Source: Pocillopora verrucosa
Lineage: Eukaryota; Cnidaria; Anthozoa; Scleractinia; Pocilloporidae
Direction of reading: 5' to 3'
Assembly: GCF_036669915.1 (NCBI RefSeq)
Contig: NC_089319.1
Coordinates: 19,527,885-19,591,884 of the forward strand
Length of the DNA stretch: 64,000 bases
Part shown: positions 36,293-49,300 of the stretch, in pieces
Numbering within the stretch: position 1 is the stretch's first letter
Layout: every line of letters begins with the position of its first letter
Translations under genes and position numbers: made by a program
The notes under the pieces: generated by a model
The model's input: the letters and a program-made list of their open reading frames with translations, nothing else
The model's database searches: none
What the model was told of the DNA's origin: nothing

Positions 36293-39200
36293 GTTAGGAA
36301 AGGAAAGAGGAACCTATTAAGTTAATGGTCAGCTACAAACAGTCCCATACTTTAATTTTTGGGGTTGGTGCATGCCGCCCGAGTTTTCCTTCAAGATCAA
36401 GAGTATCACAGAGATGCTGAAATTTTTTGGGATGGTTTTAGTTACAATACATACCAGTTTTAACCGTTTCAGCGCTACTTTAGTGTTTTAAAAATCAAGA
36501 ATGGCTCTAAACCGTACGTACAGGTTGTTTTTTTGCTTTGCGAAAAGATAAATCTTGAAAAATCGGGAGCATTTTAATTATCTAAAAAAATGGGGTTTAT
36601 GAACTCGTTTTGAGTCACAGGAAAATAAAGCCGAAGGGTGTTTCTTAGAGGCTGTACCGTTGTTATAGTAACCTTAATGTCGATTTTCTGAGTCTCTTCT
36701 TTATCTAAATCGAGTTCTTAGGCCGTGAATTTTGCTTTAGATAGATATCTAAGAAGCTCTGCTTTCCTTCCTAAAATAATCTGTCGATGCTAGTAATGAT
36801 AAAAAAGACACCTCGTAGAAGTTAGCAACCGTTGTTGTAACATATTTACTTCAATCTCATCCGCAATTTCCACATGAATGTCAACAAAGGAAATGTCGCG
36901 TATTAGAAGTAGTTCTGCAAGAATTTCAGAGAACACGCCGGTTGTTTTTTTTGCTTGATATGAAGGGCGCCCTTTAGCTTTTTTCACACAGTCTTGTTCA
37001 CAGTGAGATGTTCACAAAAGGATCCTTTGAAGTGGAAATAATTTTTGATTGATCTGAGTTTTCCCTGACTCGATAAAGTATTCCTTTGTAATTGCATGCC
37101 GAGCAGACCCATCTGGGATGAATTTCCTCAAAGTCCTGGTCGATATAATTTTAAAATTGAACCGAAAGATTTTGTCAGACAGTCTTATTGGAGAGTCCTT
37201 TATCATAAAGTCGATAGACTGCTCTCAAGAAGGAGATATAATCATTCATGAGCTGAAACGAAAAACAAGAGGACTTTTAGGAATACTGAGAAAAACGACC
37301 GCTGGCAGAAGCTATGACGCCATGACGGCCTAGGACCGTGACACGTCACAACAATATAAACCGTGCACCCGGACTAAACCGATGTGCACTCGACTTTTCT
37401 TTTGATAAATATGAAGCAAAGATACCGAGGTTTACCGTGATATTTTTTCTTTTTTCCAAAAAAAAATCGTACATACCTCAAATTTAAATATAGCTGTAGC
37501 CGTGATAGCATGCGTGTCCTCAACCGTACCAAGCTCTTTATGTGATATATAAAGTGAACTGGGTCCCAAGGGCCATAAATATAAGAGACAAAAATGTGGG
37601 ACTGAAATGTGGGGCCAGCCTAGGTTTTGAAAATTGTACCGTGACATTATGTCTCATGACGTCATGGTGTAGACATAACTGTGTATGGCCCGGACTGCTA
37701 AGTTGGTGCTTTAGTAAACCTGAGCACAGTCTGGGCGTCCTTTGTGAGCGAATTCCTGAGTTGTTAATCCAACTTACTTGTCAGCGCTGATCTTGAAAAT
37801 TCCCGGACTTTGCTGTCTTCGGAGAGACATTGCTTCTTTGGAAACCAAGCCTAAAGATACTGAAAGACATCAGAACCGGTAAAACTTTCAATTTATGCTT
37901 TAGTTCTCTTATAAGTTGGACCATAGATGTTGCTCTGCCACGCGGTCACGCGAGGAAAACAGGAAGTATATGTCTACGTGGATAGTTGACATTTGTCGTT
38001 CATACATTGGGAATTGCGAGCGAAGGTTATAAAATATTTAATTTTGAGCCATTTCATTGATCCAAATGTCATGGGTCATCAGAATTTTTCAATACAGCTG
38101 CATTCTGCGAGCGATATCCAGGCTAATAATAGGGCGGTGATTATGAAACCTCTCGTTCCAACTAGATCGCTTAAGTTGTCTGGAGCTGGGTAAATTTTCA
38201 CGGCGTGTTTTCACTTGGGTTGCTAAAACTACCTAGGGAACTAAAATTTCACCAAAATACTTATTACTTTGCTTAATGTAGCTTACGATTTTCTAAAATT
38301 GAATCTTATTTGTTCAAAATAAATTTGTCTTATGTTTCATCACGGAGCTTCTAAAGTATCTTTATAAACAAATTAATGTATAAACAATTACGCCCAAAGT
38401 GAATTACGATCTTGCACATTTTTCTAAACAAACGTTTTGAGTTTTGATAAGCATCATCCAAAGAAAGAAGACTAGCTGTAAATGTTTATTTTGCTATTGA
38501 TAAATGTAAACGTGGAACTTCGGTGTTCGTGTATGAAATCAAAACCTTGCTCTGAGGCACATTTCTGATGACTTAAAAATCTACTTTCGCTATTCAAGGC
38601 GTAAATTACCTGAGTAAAAACCCGGGCTATTTTGTTTCATGACAAATTTCGTAAAATCATTTCAAAATATGATTTCGTAGAAAACGAAAGCTGCTGATAA
38701 TGACTATCGTATCTAATTTGATCCTGTGATAGTTACGATTACCTGACTTCACGACAAGTTGAATAATTACTTTCAAAGTCACGCAAGTAACTAAAGGGAA
38801 TGCTATCCACTAACAGTATTTAAATACAGACAGACCGGTCAACAATCTCCTTTTTTTGGGAGTAGGCTTTCAAAATAGAAATGAGTTGAGAATTTTTTGG
38901 TCGTTTATGAAATTTGTTTCTTGAACTGACTACATTTCTGAGTTGTCCTTGTCTTCCGCATTTTTCCGACGCATCGACGTTAAAAAGTATGATTTACGAT
39001 ACGACTGAATAAAAAATCATTAAAAAAATCAGAAATAGTAAAAAAAATATCCTAAAGTTAATTTCAGATAGATTTCAGATAGGCTCCAAAGTAAACGTCA
39101 TAGTCGTTAAGCGACCATGAATAAAACCTCGGGAAGGGTTCGTTTTCAATCATGAGGAAGAGCTGATTGGAAACTACAAAAAAAAGTCTTGTAACAGACA

Positions 39201-39490
39201 AACAAAAAGAAGTGAAAGGACCACAGGAATCTTGGGTTTACATATAGTACACATGATCTACAATCGCCTGAGAAATCAAGATTTAAAAGGTAAAATTAGA
39301 GATAAAATTATTTTATCAAAGAGTAACACAATATCCTCGACATACCAGTACTCCTTCCTTGAATTCTCTGACTGGCCTATCCTGAATCCTGATCCGTTCT
39401 TTTGCTGCTTGAATTTTTATAGGTTTACGTCATTACCTTTGGCCGATAGCAAGAGAATATAAACTTTTGCAAGAAGTTAACCTTCAAAAT
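36293..39490. other. Intergenic region between the CALHM paralogues
   Basis: No exon pair or domain was recognised. It is AT-rich, with several short open frames on both strands that look random. Confidence 0.45.
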
Positions 39491-41547
39491 ATGGCTCAAC
39501 CGGTGAAACTGGCCCTCCTCTCCTTAGCAGGAATTCTGGGATGGCATGGAGCATTTCTGGTGTTGCTGATTGTATCCTTTAAGTTGTTTTTGGAGCAAAA
39601 TTTTTACGGGCAAGAAGGTTACACCTGCCCTTGCACATGGCCGACTGGTTATGGTACCATCATGTTTCTGTTCCCGTCACTAAGCACCTTTCTGGTCGCA
39701 TTTTTCGCATACTTCCGTCGAGATAACGATAGCGTTCCATGGAAAGCTGTGAAGAAACTTTACGAGCTCAAATGTGCTTGTAATTTTTATGATGGGCGTA
39801 CCGACTGGGATTCTCACGCCGAACACTGTATTCGTTGCATGGTTCGCTGGCGAGACTGGAACCTGGTAAAGGTCGCCTTGTCAGCAATTTTCTCCCTTCT
39901 GTATCCCTTAATGTGGCTGTCACTTAGTTTTCTCCAGACGTTTTACTACGTTTGCGCTCACGTTGGTCCAGATTATGATACACTCACCGGCTACTGCGAT
40001 ATTACGGACATCCCCGACAATTATCAAAAGAATACTGTTCTGGCAGCGATTCGCTCAAAGGTTATTGGGGGCGTTTTGTTTGTAAGCGCTCTGCTCCTTC
40101 TGGGTGTCTTCGTGATCGTTTATGGTGAAATTAAAACCTATTTGAAGAAGAAAGATGATTCGTCAAGGTGCGGACCCAACGGGAGAGCTGATAATCTGCA
40201 AGTTCACGTCTCCGTTCTACCAAGCCGTTCATCTGGGACATCAGATAGTGCTGGACTCCATGGCAACAGAGAATCTCCTTTTGCAGCAGTTGAAAGTGGA
40301 GGCCAGGTGAGATTTCATACAAAGGTGGCTCGCAGCAGTTGAAGGTGTTTTCCTTTACACTTTAAAGACCTTTAGCAAACGGCAACGAGAAGGAGGACGT
40401 TGCAAAACAAAAAATGTAGTGGGCATGACAATAGCCCAGCACGTACGTTTTAAAACTTTGTAGATTTCTTAGCCTTCCTCTGTCACACAATAATGTGAAG
40501 TTGCCGAAATTTACGTGATCAAAAAAAAAAGAACACCCGACGACAAATTATGTAAGTTTCAATTTGGAACTCAACCGTGCTCACAAAAATTATGCTGAAA
40601 GTGACGTGTGGCGCCAAATAAGACGTTAAACACATCAGCCATTTTTTAATTGACGTCTTCCTCGGCGTTACTGTCTTACTGCTTAAGGTCCGACTTCTTT
40701 TAAGGTTTAAAGGTTTAAATTAAGCAAGGAAGTTATCCTGGCCACGGTATATTAAATCAAAAACACTCCTGAGGTTTGCATAGATGTCGATCTTGTTTAT
40801 TGACCCATCAAAGTCCGACATCCTGCAAAGCTGAAAATTAAACCCTGTGAGCTGAATTTTGTTAAAAATCACTGCGATGTATTCCTTTTAAACACTGAAT
40901 AAAGGAATAGTGTATCACAGATTATGATGTAACCATAGTGTAAGAAAAATAATCAGTTGTATTGAAGCATAAAGGTTGATGTTCAAACTTCTTTTCCCGC
41001 TCCTAAGCGTGGTGAAGTTTGAAAAACTCCGATTGATTTCGACGTTTCTAGGAAATGGAGCTCTGGAGTGTGATTCGTTTTATAGTGTTTTCCTATCACC
41101 AGTAAGGAAAATCAATTTTCGTTGTTCAGAATTTCAGATGCTTCTGATGTGTCAAAATTCCTTATTTAAGTCAAAATTACTTAAATTATTATTTCTGAAT
41201 ACAAACTTTCCTCTTGAATCGATGATGAGCATTCTTAAAAACTGACAATTCCACGTAAAATAATAACAACTCATTAAATTGTCATTTTTCAGGTAAGCAA
41301 TCAGAATCAGCCACAACTGCATGACGGGAACAAGACGATTCGTATCAATTTGAGTGACGAGTTTACCACTGCCTTGCAAGGCTGTCTTCAGGAGAGCAAG
41401 TGGCAAGGAATTGATATCCGCTGTTCACAGAAAGAAGAGGGCACGAGCGGACAGGGATCAAATATTCAATTTCCTGAGCGATCGTTGCACCAGCGAATAA
41501 GTTCCGCTGACCGTACCTTGGAAAACCCGTCGTCAACTCCACCTTAA
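39491..41547 (+). CDS. CALHM-family large-pore channel, copy B
   Basis: Two exons, 39491-40306 and 41293-41547 (356 aa). The ATG at 39491 was chosen because it aligns with the start of copy A: both read LGWHG 13-17 residues in, and the upstream in-frame sequence has no ATG. CPC is at residues 46-48. TM2 follows (GTIMFLFPSLSTFLVAFFAY), and TM3 ends in YPLMWLSLSFLQTFYYVCA. The intron falls at the same phase-0 position in the tail as in copy A, and exon 2 has WQGIDIRCSQKEE. The two genes are a tandem duplicate. The serine-rich stretch around residues 240-275 differs between copies, so regulation may have diverged. Confidence 0.85.
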
Positions 41548-43342
41548 GTTGTATAACACAAAGAAAAGTGCATAGCTTGCCATCCTTAACTAAAAAAAAA
41601 GCCTGAAGAAGTTTAATTTCGAAATTAAAAATACTTTAGGATTTTTGACGCCAGTTATGCATGCAGTAGTGTCTAAATAAGAGAAAGATACATAAGACAA
41701 AGTTAATTTTTTTTTAGAGTAAGATTAGGTAAGCAGTAATTAAAAACTGATAACGCGAGTTTTACAAAAACAGGAGTATTTTTATGTGATATGACAAGTC
41801 AACGTGGTAGAAACTGAAGTTCAAAAACTGAAACTTTTTATTTCCAATCCATTAAATTTACAAAGTTGGACTGATTAATGTAACCAGTATTACAGTATAA
41901 TTTAGTCGAAAGAAAGAACACTATACTCCTGCAAACTCACCTACTCTATTAATCAACATGTGATTTTCTTACCGAGGAGAAACTTTTTAAGGCAATACAG
42001 TAATTATCCTAAATAAACTCACTTAAGCCTATTGCGGACTATAATTAATTTAGCTCACCACTGACAAAATCTCACGGTTGTCTTCAAATATCCCTGAAAT
42101 GTACGATCGTCCACAATAGCTCTCTCTCGGTTTACCTTTCCAGACAATCATTCTCTCCCGACAACAGCAACAATTATTTCGACGACTGAGTCCTTATATA
42201 CATTTAAAACGTATTCTGGAACTTTCGGAAGACTACAACACAACAATTTTTCTGGTATTACATCATAAAAACATAACCTAAGAAAATGTTTCAGAAAGTT
42301 CCTTGTATATGATAGTAGAAAGTTCGTGTATGCATCACTAAGAATTTTAGAAATACGACATATAATTTCTGTGATATGGATGAAATTTTAAAGCTGATAA
42401 GTCTTTGAATTCTTTTAATCAGAAAATCTTGAAAAAAGATCATAAATAAGAGATATTTAACGAAAGTGGAGGGAGACGTGCGATTGGAGATTAAAACGTT
42501 GTAGAGCCATTCGCTCCGACGAAGGGCTAACGCTCGAAACGCAGGTTTGAAACCGTTTCGGCGGCCAATTTACGTCATCAACTCAGTTGATAATACCAAA
42601 TTATTTTGTTATACTCTCCCACCGATGCGGCACCACAGTTTCTATAGAAACTTACCCCGTCTATAGATTTTGTTCACACCTGAGCATGAGTTGAGACATG
42701 CATAGGTCGATGGAACGAGTTAAGTTTCAACGAATGTGTTCAACTAAAGCATGAAAACGTTGGCTGCTTGCAAAGTTCCTTGTTTTCTAAGGTTTTCTAG
42801 CTTTATGTGGCATTCTTTACTGAAATTTAAATCCGTTGAGTTCATCCGATTGCCGAGATAGGAGTTATTCTTCCTTTTTGGTATCACCGACTTCGAAGAA
42901 GAGGAATCTTGAGTCGAAAAGCAAACGAGGAACTCACTGTCATGTTTCTTCCAACTGACTGTTAGGATCCATGGTCAGAGTCTCACAGGATGCTCCGTAT
43001 CACACAGTTGTCCAGTTATTTGAATTTTTTTCATCTGTGATTTTAGCCTGTTCCTCTTTTACTAACCCTTAAATGACAAAAGATCAAATTAATGGTCATG
43101 TTGGGAGATGAGAGTGTACATATGATAAATCTTTCTGTTGCTTACACCTTACGACATATCAATTATGCAAAACAATTCAAAACAACAGAGCTTAGGAACA
43201 TAACACTGACAGAACAAAGAAAAATTGCAAAGTTTTTACACCGAGGTAAGCCGGAATAATGAGTCACACCTCACGTTAGAAGCGGATATCATGAATGCCA
43301 TTGTTTCCTTAAAGTTCTTGCATGTATCCCTTAAACATTTAA
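41548..43342. other. Intergenic region between CALHM copy B and the TNFR-type receptor
   Basis: 3' ends of two converging genes with no coding frame recognised. It contains the dispersed repeat at 42490-42660. Confidence 0.45.
42490..42660. repeat. Dispersed GGGCTAACGCTCGAAACG repeat
   Basis: The block CGACGAAGGGCTAACGCTCG, then TTTCGGCGGCCAATTTACG, then CAACTCAGTTGATAA, then TATACTCTCCCACCGATG. A decayed inverted relative with TTGATAACGC, TGACGTTTTGAGCG and ATGGCGAATCGCTG occurs at about 54925-55010. Probably an old SINE-like or MITE family. Confidence 0.5.
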
Positions 43343-46300
43343 TCAATTTGAAATTTGAGGGATGAAGTGATCGTCACTTGCAAAATTTAACTCACCCTCT
43401 CTCGACAACTGATCCAACGCTTCCCGACAATCTGCGCGTTGCAAGGCGTCACAAAGCTCTCTCGTCGAAGCATTCCTTTCCCCTCTCATCCATATTAGGA
43501 GCCCTTGATAACATTTTTCCGAAATTGTCCTATTTTCCGCGTCAAGTACTTCTATTCTGACATTCTCCAAGCCCAGATACCGAAGAACTGTTTCCCATCT
43601 CGCAATCCTTTGATGTACGCAAAGTAAGTGTCTTTCTGTGACAGGCTCGTCATTACTGCCTAACGAGGCAGAACTTTGCCTCAAAGCATGTCCTGTAACA
43701 TCTGCAGTCACTGTAAGAAAAAACAAACTCATTTTTCAGAAGAACTTGTATTTAAACTTATATTTAGAACATTTATCAATCCATGAGTATCGAAGGAATG
43801 ATGCTACATCTCTCTGAACTGTTTCTTAAAGCCCAGATACTGATATTACATTGTGTTGTTGTGTACAACATGTTCCATATTCGAACTATGATTTCTTGAG
43901 GATTATCCTAACTTTGTCAACTAACAATAACAAAAACAATGGCTACATTTCTAACCTGTAATTGTTTCGTTTTCAATATTTTGGCTGCCTTCGCATTCCT
44001 CTTGCCCCTCTGAAGCAAGGCTTTCTTCTATCACGCTTGCGTCGTTTGAGGGCTGGATTTCGTTGGAAGACGAGGGAATAGTCTGTATGCAGAGAAAGTT
44101 CGTAAATAAGAAGAAAAAAAAGAAATAATAATGACCACCTACCTTCTAACTGATTCTCCTTTATCTTTCAACCAGGTTTTTATGCTCATGTAATATCAGT
44201 ATCTGGGCAACTGCCCACCTACCCCTCCCCTAACCCAACAACAGTCAATTGATAACACGTTAGGGTTAATTTTGGGTTAGGGGAGGAGCAGGTGAGCAGT
44301 TACCCAGATACTGATATTGATCCCTTACGTGATTGCCTCTTGTTTCGATTATAGAGAAAGTGGTTAGAACAAGTCTCGAATGGCGTGCCTCTGCAGCGCG
44401 AATATTTTACGACTGGGTGCGAATGCTATGCGGCTGGAGTATGAATGCAAGATGATTGGGTACGAAAGCTTGGCGACCGGAGTTCGAGTGTTAAACGACT
44501 GGATACGAGTGCGAGTGCGAGTGCGACCGAAGTACGAATGCCATACCTCTGGGGTCAAAATTTACACTACTAGAGTTCGATTGGGGAAGGAGTATTATGC
44601 GACAACATGGATACGTTACCTCGCGTAGGTCATAGCCTGGGTTTAGATAGATCGTGTATTCTTTGTTGGTTTCCTCCTGCCGGAACCAAAGAACACATGA
44701 AAATGGTTTAACGTTTTTCTCTGTGGGTTTCACAGCAAAATCGCATGAGTCATTGGAGCGAAATCCATTGCGATACGCGATCTCGAAAGGGTATGTCTGT
44801 AAGAAGAAAAATTAAAGAAATACACGTGTTAGTTATAATCAAAAGCCTTTGACGGCCTCTCTCTTTCGTACAAAGCGGTGGCGAAAGCAAGACTTTTTGA
44901 CAAAGGGGTCCTATATCAGCGTCTTTTCGGAATCAAGGAGCATACTAGTGTTCTTTTAATCATAATTATTAGACAGGCACCAAAGGAGACCCCCACCCTC
45001 CCCCCCTCTCCATTCGACCTTTTCTCCCTACATTGCGTATAAACAATAAATAACTAATGACCATAAAATTGTAACAATACCAATTACGAATTTGCATGAC
45101 AGTGTTCGCCTTTGAAGCGACAAGCGTTTCAAACAGTATTTACTCAACAAACTGACTCAATACACAACATCATACGGGATCATGCAAGAGAGACGTATAT
45201 GTGGTTATTATTTTTTCTAATTTATAATTAAATCATAGTTACCTGAATAGCTTCAGTCTTGTCGAGCTCCCATCCGTCTTGAATCTCTGTGAGTTTCACA
45301 GCGATATTGTTACCGCCATTATGTATCGTGCAAGGTTTCTCCTTAGCTGCCTTCCACGAGTCTGGAAAACGTTCTTTGTCTCGTGTTTCAACTCGCTGTA
45401 GTATACAAAAAGATTGCGCACAATTATTTCACGGGAAAATCGTTAACATTTGTCGTCTCTGATATGATATTTAAGATTATTTCAATAGAGATGCATCTGA
45501 ATGAGGCCTGAATGTAGAACAACATTCAGCACTTAATTGAAATGAAATCTGATAACGTCCTCGTTTAACGAGATACATGACTCAAGGAAACTGCGTTGGA
45601 GTCTCGAACTTAAGAGCGATCTGGGAAGAGGGAAAGATTTGTTTAACAGTCCTTCATTTTTATCACTCACCTGCGTAAATTAAAGAAAAAAATCTCCATA
45701 TATGAAATTTTTACAGTCAACTCCAAGAGAATATCAACTGTCGATATTCTCTTGTTGACTATGAATATGACTTCCGGCTAATATTGCCGAAACGTCGGAG
45801 ACTATATACTACGGGAAAAAAATCTTTTTCAGAACTACTTTCTCCCGAATGATCAAACTTCACAATCCGCGTCTAGAACATTGCTGAGCCTAGAAGTATG
45901 CAAAACTCTTGCTATACCTACGCATTTAGTATATGGCCTTGCAAATTGTTCATATAGCTCAATTGTTATATTATCCTATCGCGAATTCGGGATAGCTTTG
46001 GGTTCGAATTTAGACAGAGACACGCGCAATGATAGGCATCTGTGTATCACCCTTCCTTCAATTCTGAGAACTTTTGTATCCAAAATCGAAGGGGTTATAA
46101 GCCTTCTGATCACCTACCTTCTTTGAATCCTCGCTATCACTGTAGATGTAGAACCTGAGATAAATCAAATCGCTTGATGGGCTTGGTCTGCTGAAGAAAA
46201 CAGTCGCTCTCTTCTTTTTTGATCCACCACATGCAAAAATGCTCCAAAAAGAGAAGGTTTTTGTTTTAATGTGGATGGAATCTTTTTTTACCGTGAACCA

Positions 46301-49300
46301 TGCCTTAGATTGGCCATTTTTCTCCGATGCTGATGGAACCTTTTCCCATTGGATTGTTCCTTTAAAAACATAACTATAATTATAATTGTGCAGTGTATAT
46401 TTTTGTTTACTTAAAGCTGATCTATCCATAGCACTGCATTCAGTCTAAATGGGCACAACTGAAAACTTATCCCAATGTCAGAGCGGTAGCTGTGACTAAA
46501 AATATTGCCACTCCCCATCACATAATAGTTAAAATGATCACAGAACACCTCTTTCCTTCTTTAAATTTTTTTCAAGTCATCTATACTTTTGTGGACGCTC
46601 ATTGGTTTGTTATCTTGTTCTCTTCTTTCCGACCGTGAGCTTAGCCACGCTCCATCGACTGTTTTTGCGCGAAAAGCTTCAGATTGGTATGGTCTTAGAC
46701 CTTCTTAATACATATGCTAATATCAAGCGTTAGTTTAAAACACCATTTCTAGCTATATTTATGTGTTACGGGAAATATACAGGAGTAACTGATCATGAAC
46801 TTACCTTTGTCAGAATATTGCTCACATCTGTAAACAGCTATCGAGTCTTTCTTAATCTCGTCAAAGAACAGACAATGTGGAACAGTGATTTCAACCGGCT
46901 TGAGCAGGTTGATGTCGTGTGGTCCACACTCAATCACGGGGGAAATTAGCGTCCTATCAGGTGTTTCCGGGATGTCCCGCAATAGAGAGGTTTCGTCATA
47001 GACCACTCGGAAGAAAAACTTCTGGTGAGTTCCTTCTGGGACCGTACCACTATCAACTGCAATCGTCACATCGGAATCTGGCGCAGACAACTTCCCACCA
47101 GTGCTGTCGAGCGTGGCTTCTGCTTGAGTAAGATATCTTAGCGACCTGTTATCATGAAGTGGCATTTGATAGTTATTAGATTTAGAGCTATAAACCCTCC
47201 TCACGTTCTCCAGCACTCTCTCAAACAAGAGGCAGAAGGTTTTGTCACTCCTCAACTTTTTTCATTCAACTACTATAATGTATCTCCCAATCACCTTTTT
47301 ATTTTGCATTCTCCTTGGACAGTTGAGTAAAGCTTACAGTCGGTTGAAACGTTTACGCGATGAAAAGTCATAAGTAACACGAGGTCAAGTAATTATTCTA
47401 AATAACTGACGAAATTGCAAGATGTTTTTTTTTCATTTTTCTAAGACGAATAGAAGGAGCATGCGAACGGCTCCAAAAAGTATATTTCAAGTTGACGACA
47501 AAGGTTTTAGCCTATTCCACGCGTTCAGTTGGTAAATCAGACCGGAAAGAGGAGAATACGCGATATTGTAGAGGTTTGAGTTGAGTCAGGTCGCCTATGA
47601 GACCCGTCTGTATCACACTTCCTTTTTTTCCGCTCTGTACTACTATTGTGCCCACTTTACAACGCGCCCCGTTTACCAAATGATCTTTGACAAACCTTTT
47701 TCTGATCTCCATGACTCAAATCATCAAATAAACTAGCTTGATGACGTACCTTATGTTGAACACATCAAATACTGTGGTATGATGGACATCAGCGGCTACA
47801 ATAGTGTTTTCAGAGGGCAGGAAGGTGTGTAGCGTAGGTTGGTTTGAATCAGACTCATGTACGTCAACAGGCACTCCTATGACATTTGCACCCTGCCAGT
47901 AACATAAGCAAGTGAATGTGAAAATAGAGCAAATTGTTTAATTCTAGTGTCGAAAGAAATTGTATTGGTTTTGTTTTACTCTGCACTGTGACTGGTCTAG
48001 AAAACTCGTACTACCCCTTCAACCAATCAGACGCAAAATTAAAACCAGTCAGGACTTATTCAGTCGCGATTCCCGCACTTCAGGTAGCATACTTTACTGA
48101 CTACAATAAGACCAAATGTTAAAGTCAATCTATGCGGACGGAATCAAGACACACCTCTTCAGCCCATGAACCTGCAGCACTTGATATTGATGTGCTATCA
48201 CAGCAGTCGGATGGCGTCATACAACGCGGACGTCTGCAGTCTAACCGGGGGCAGACAAAGAGGCGCCCTGTCGATAAAATAATTACCATATTAACTTGCA
48301 CAACGACAGAAATCACTTGACCGACACTTTTAGTGTCAAAAACGATTACTCGGCCTGCGAAGAAGTGGAAACATCTGTCATACTGAGGGCAGTGATGGAA
48401 ATCTGCTTTGAATGCATGAATCAAGTCCTTTATCCAAGACACATGAATTGCTCTTGAGACAGTGAAATAATACGTCTTCAGAGGAATTTTATCAGTCACA
48501 GTTTCCTTAAAAAGCAGAAATCTTACCATTAGTTTTCTTGGAGCGTTTCAGTCGATTGAGTGCCGATGCAACCACTAGCACAACAACAACAACTACTGCA
48601 ATCACAATCCACTGCCAGTGTTGAGTGTGTGGGAAAATCTCTTGGTCATTTGCAGAGTTCGGCTCGGGAAGCATCATTTCCTTGTCCATGTTGTCGCCCA
48701 CCACCCCTTCTGTACCTAATTTAAATCCGCCTCCTGAAATGATAATACATATCAAAACCTCCATCACAATACTCAATTAGAACCTAACAGTTGATTTAGG
48801 GACAGCATAAGAAACAGAGAATTTAAATCTAACCTTTTTCCTGGGGAGACTTTGTGCTATGCTCCAGCTCTTCGTCCATTCCAAAATCATTAGCGTTGAG
48901 AGACTCAGATGACGAAACGGAAGATATCCTACGCGGATTCGCTGTGTCTGTACTGTTGTGACCAGTCTTCTGCGATAAACTTTGAGGAATGTTCCCATCA
49001 TCTCCTTGCACTTCATGATCTGTTGGGTGTCGCTTGTCGTAAACTGTTTTCTCTGTCTGTGGAGACGACGCAGGCAAACTATCAACGGGAGAAATTATGA
49101 GAAATGTTCCCCGTGCAATTGCATCAGTTGGCGTCCTCGACGAGAATAAGCTTGGAGGGGAAGGACTTACAGAATGAACCCCGGGTACGATGAGTTTTCC
49201 GTCTGCTTCTTTGTCAGCAACCGGCAATTTGTGTTGAAACTTGGGATTCCTTCTGCCATCAACCCAAGGGTTCTCAGCTCTAAAAACAGTCACACGGTCT

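Noticed and set aside
37118-37333. Overlapping frames on both strands between the CALHM genes
   Set aside because: No splice partners or recognisable domain; length is within chance for this composition.
48125-48529. Possible SEFIR/TIR-like domain in the receptor (HVSWIKDLIHAF ... MVIILSTG)
   Set aside because: Similarity is weak, it lacks the box motifs, and the full frame cannot be spliced in phase. Only 48287-48354 was kept as an exon.
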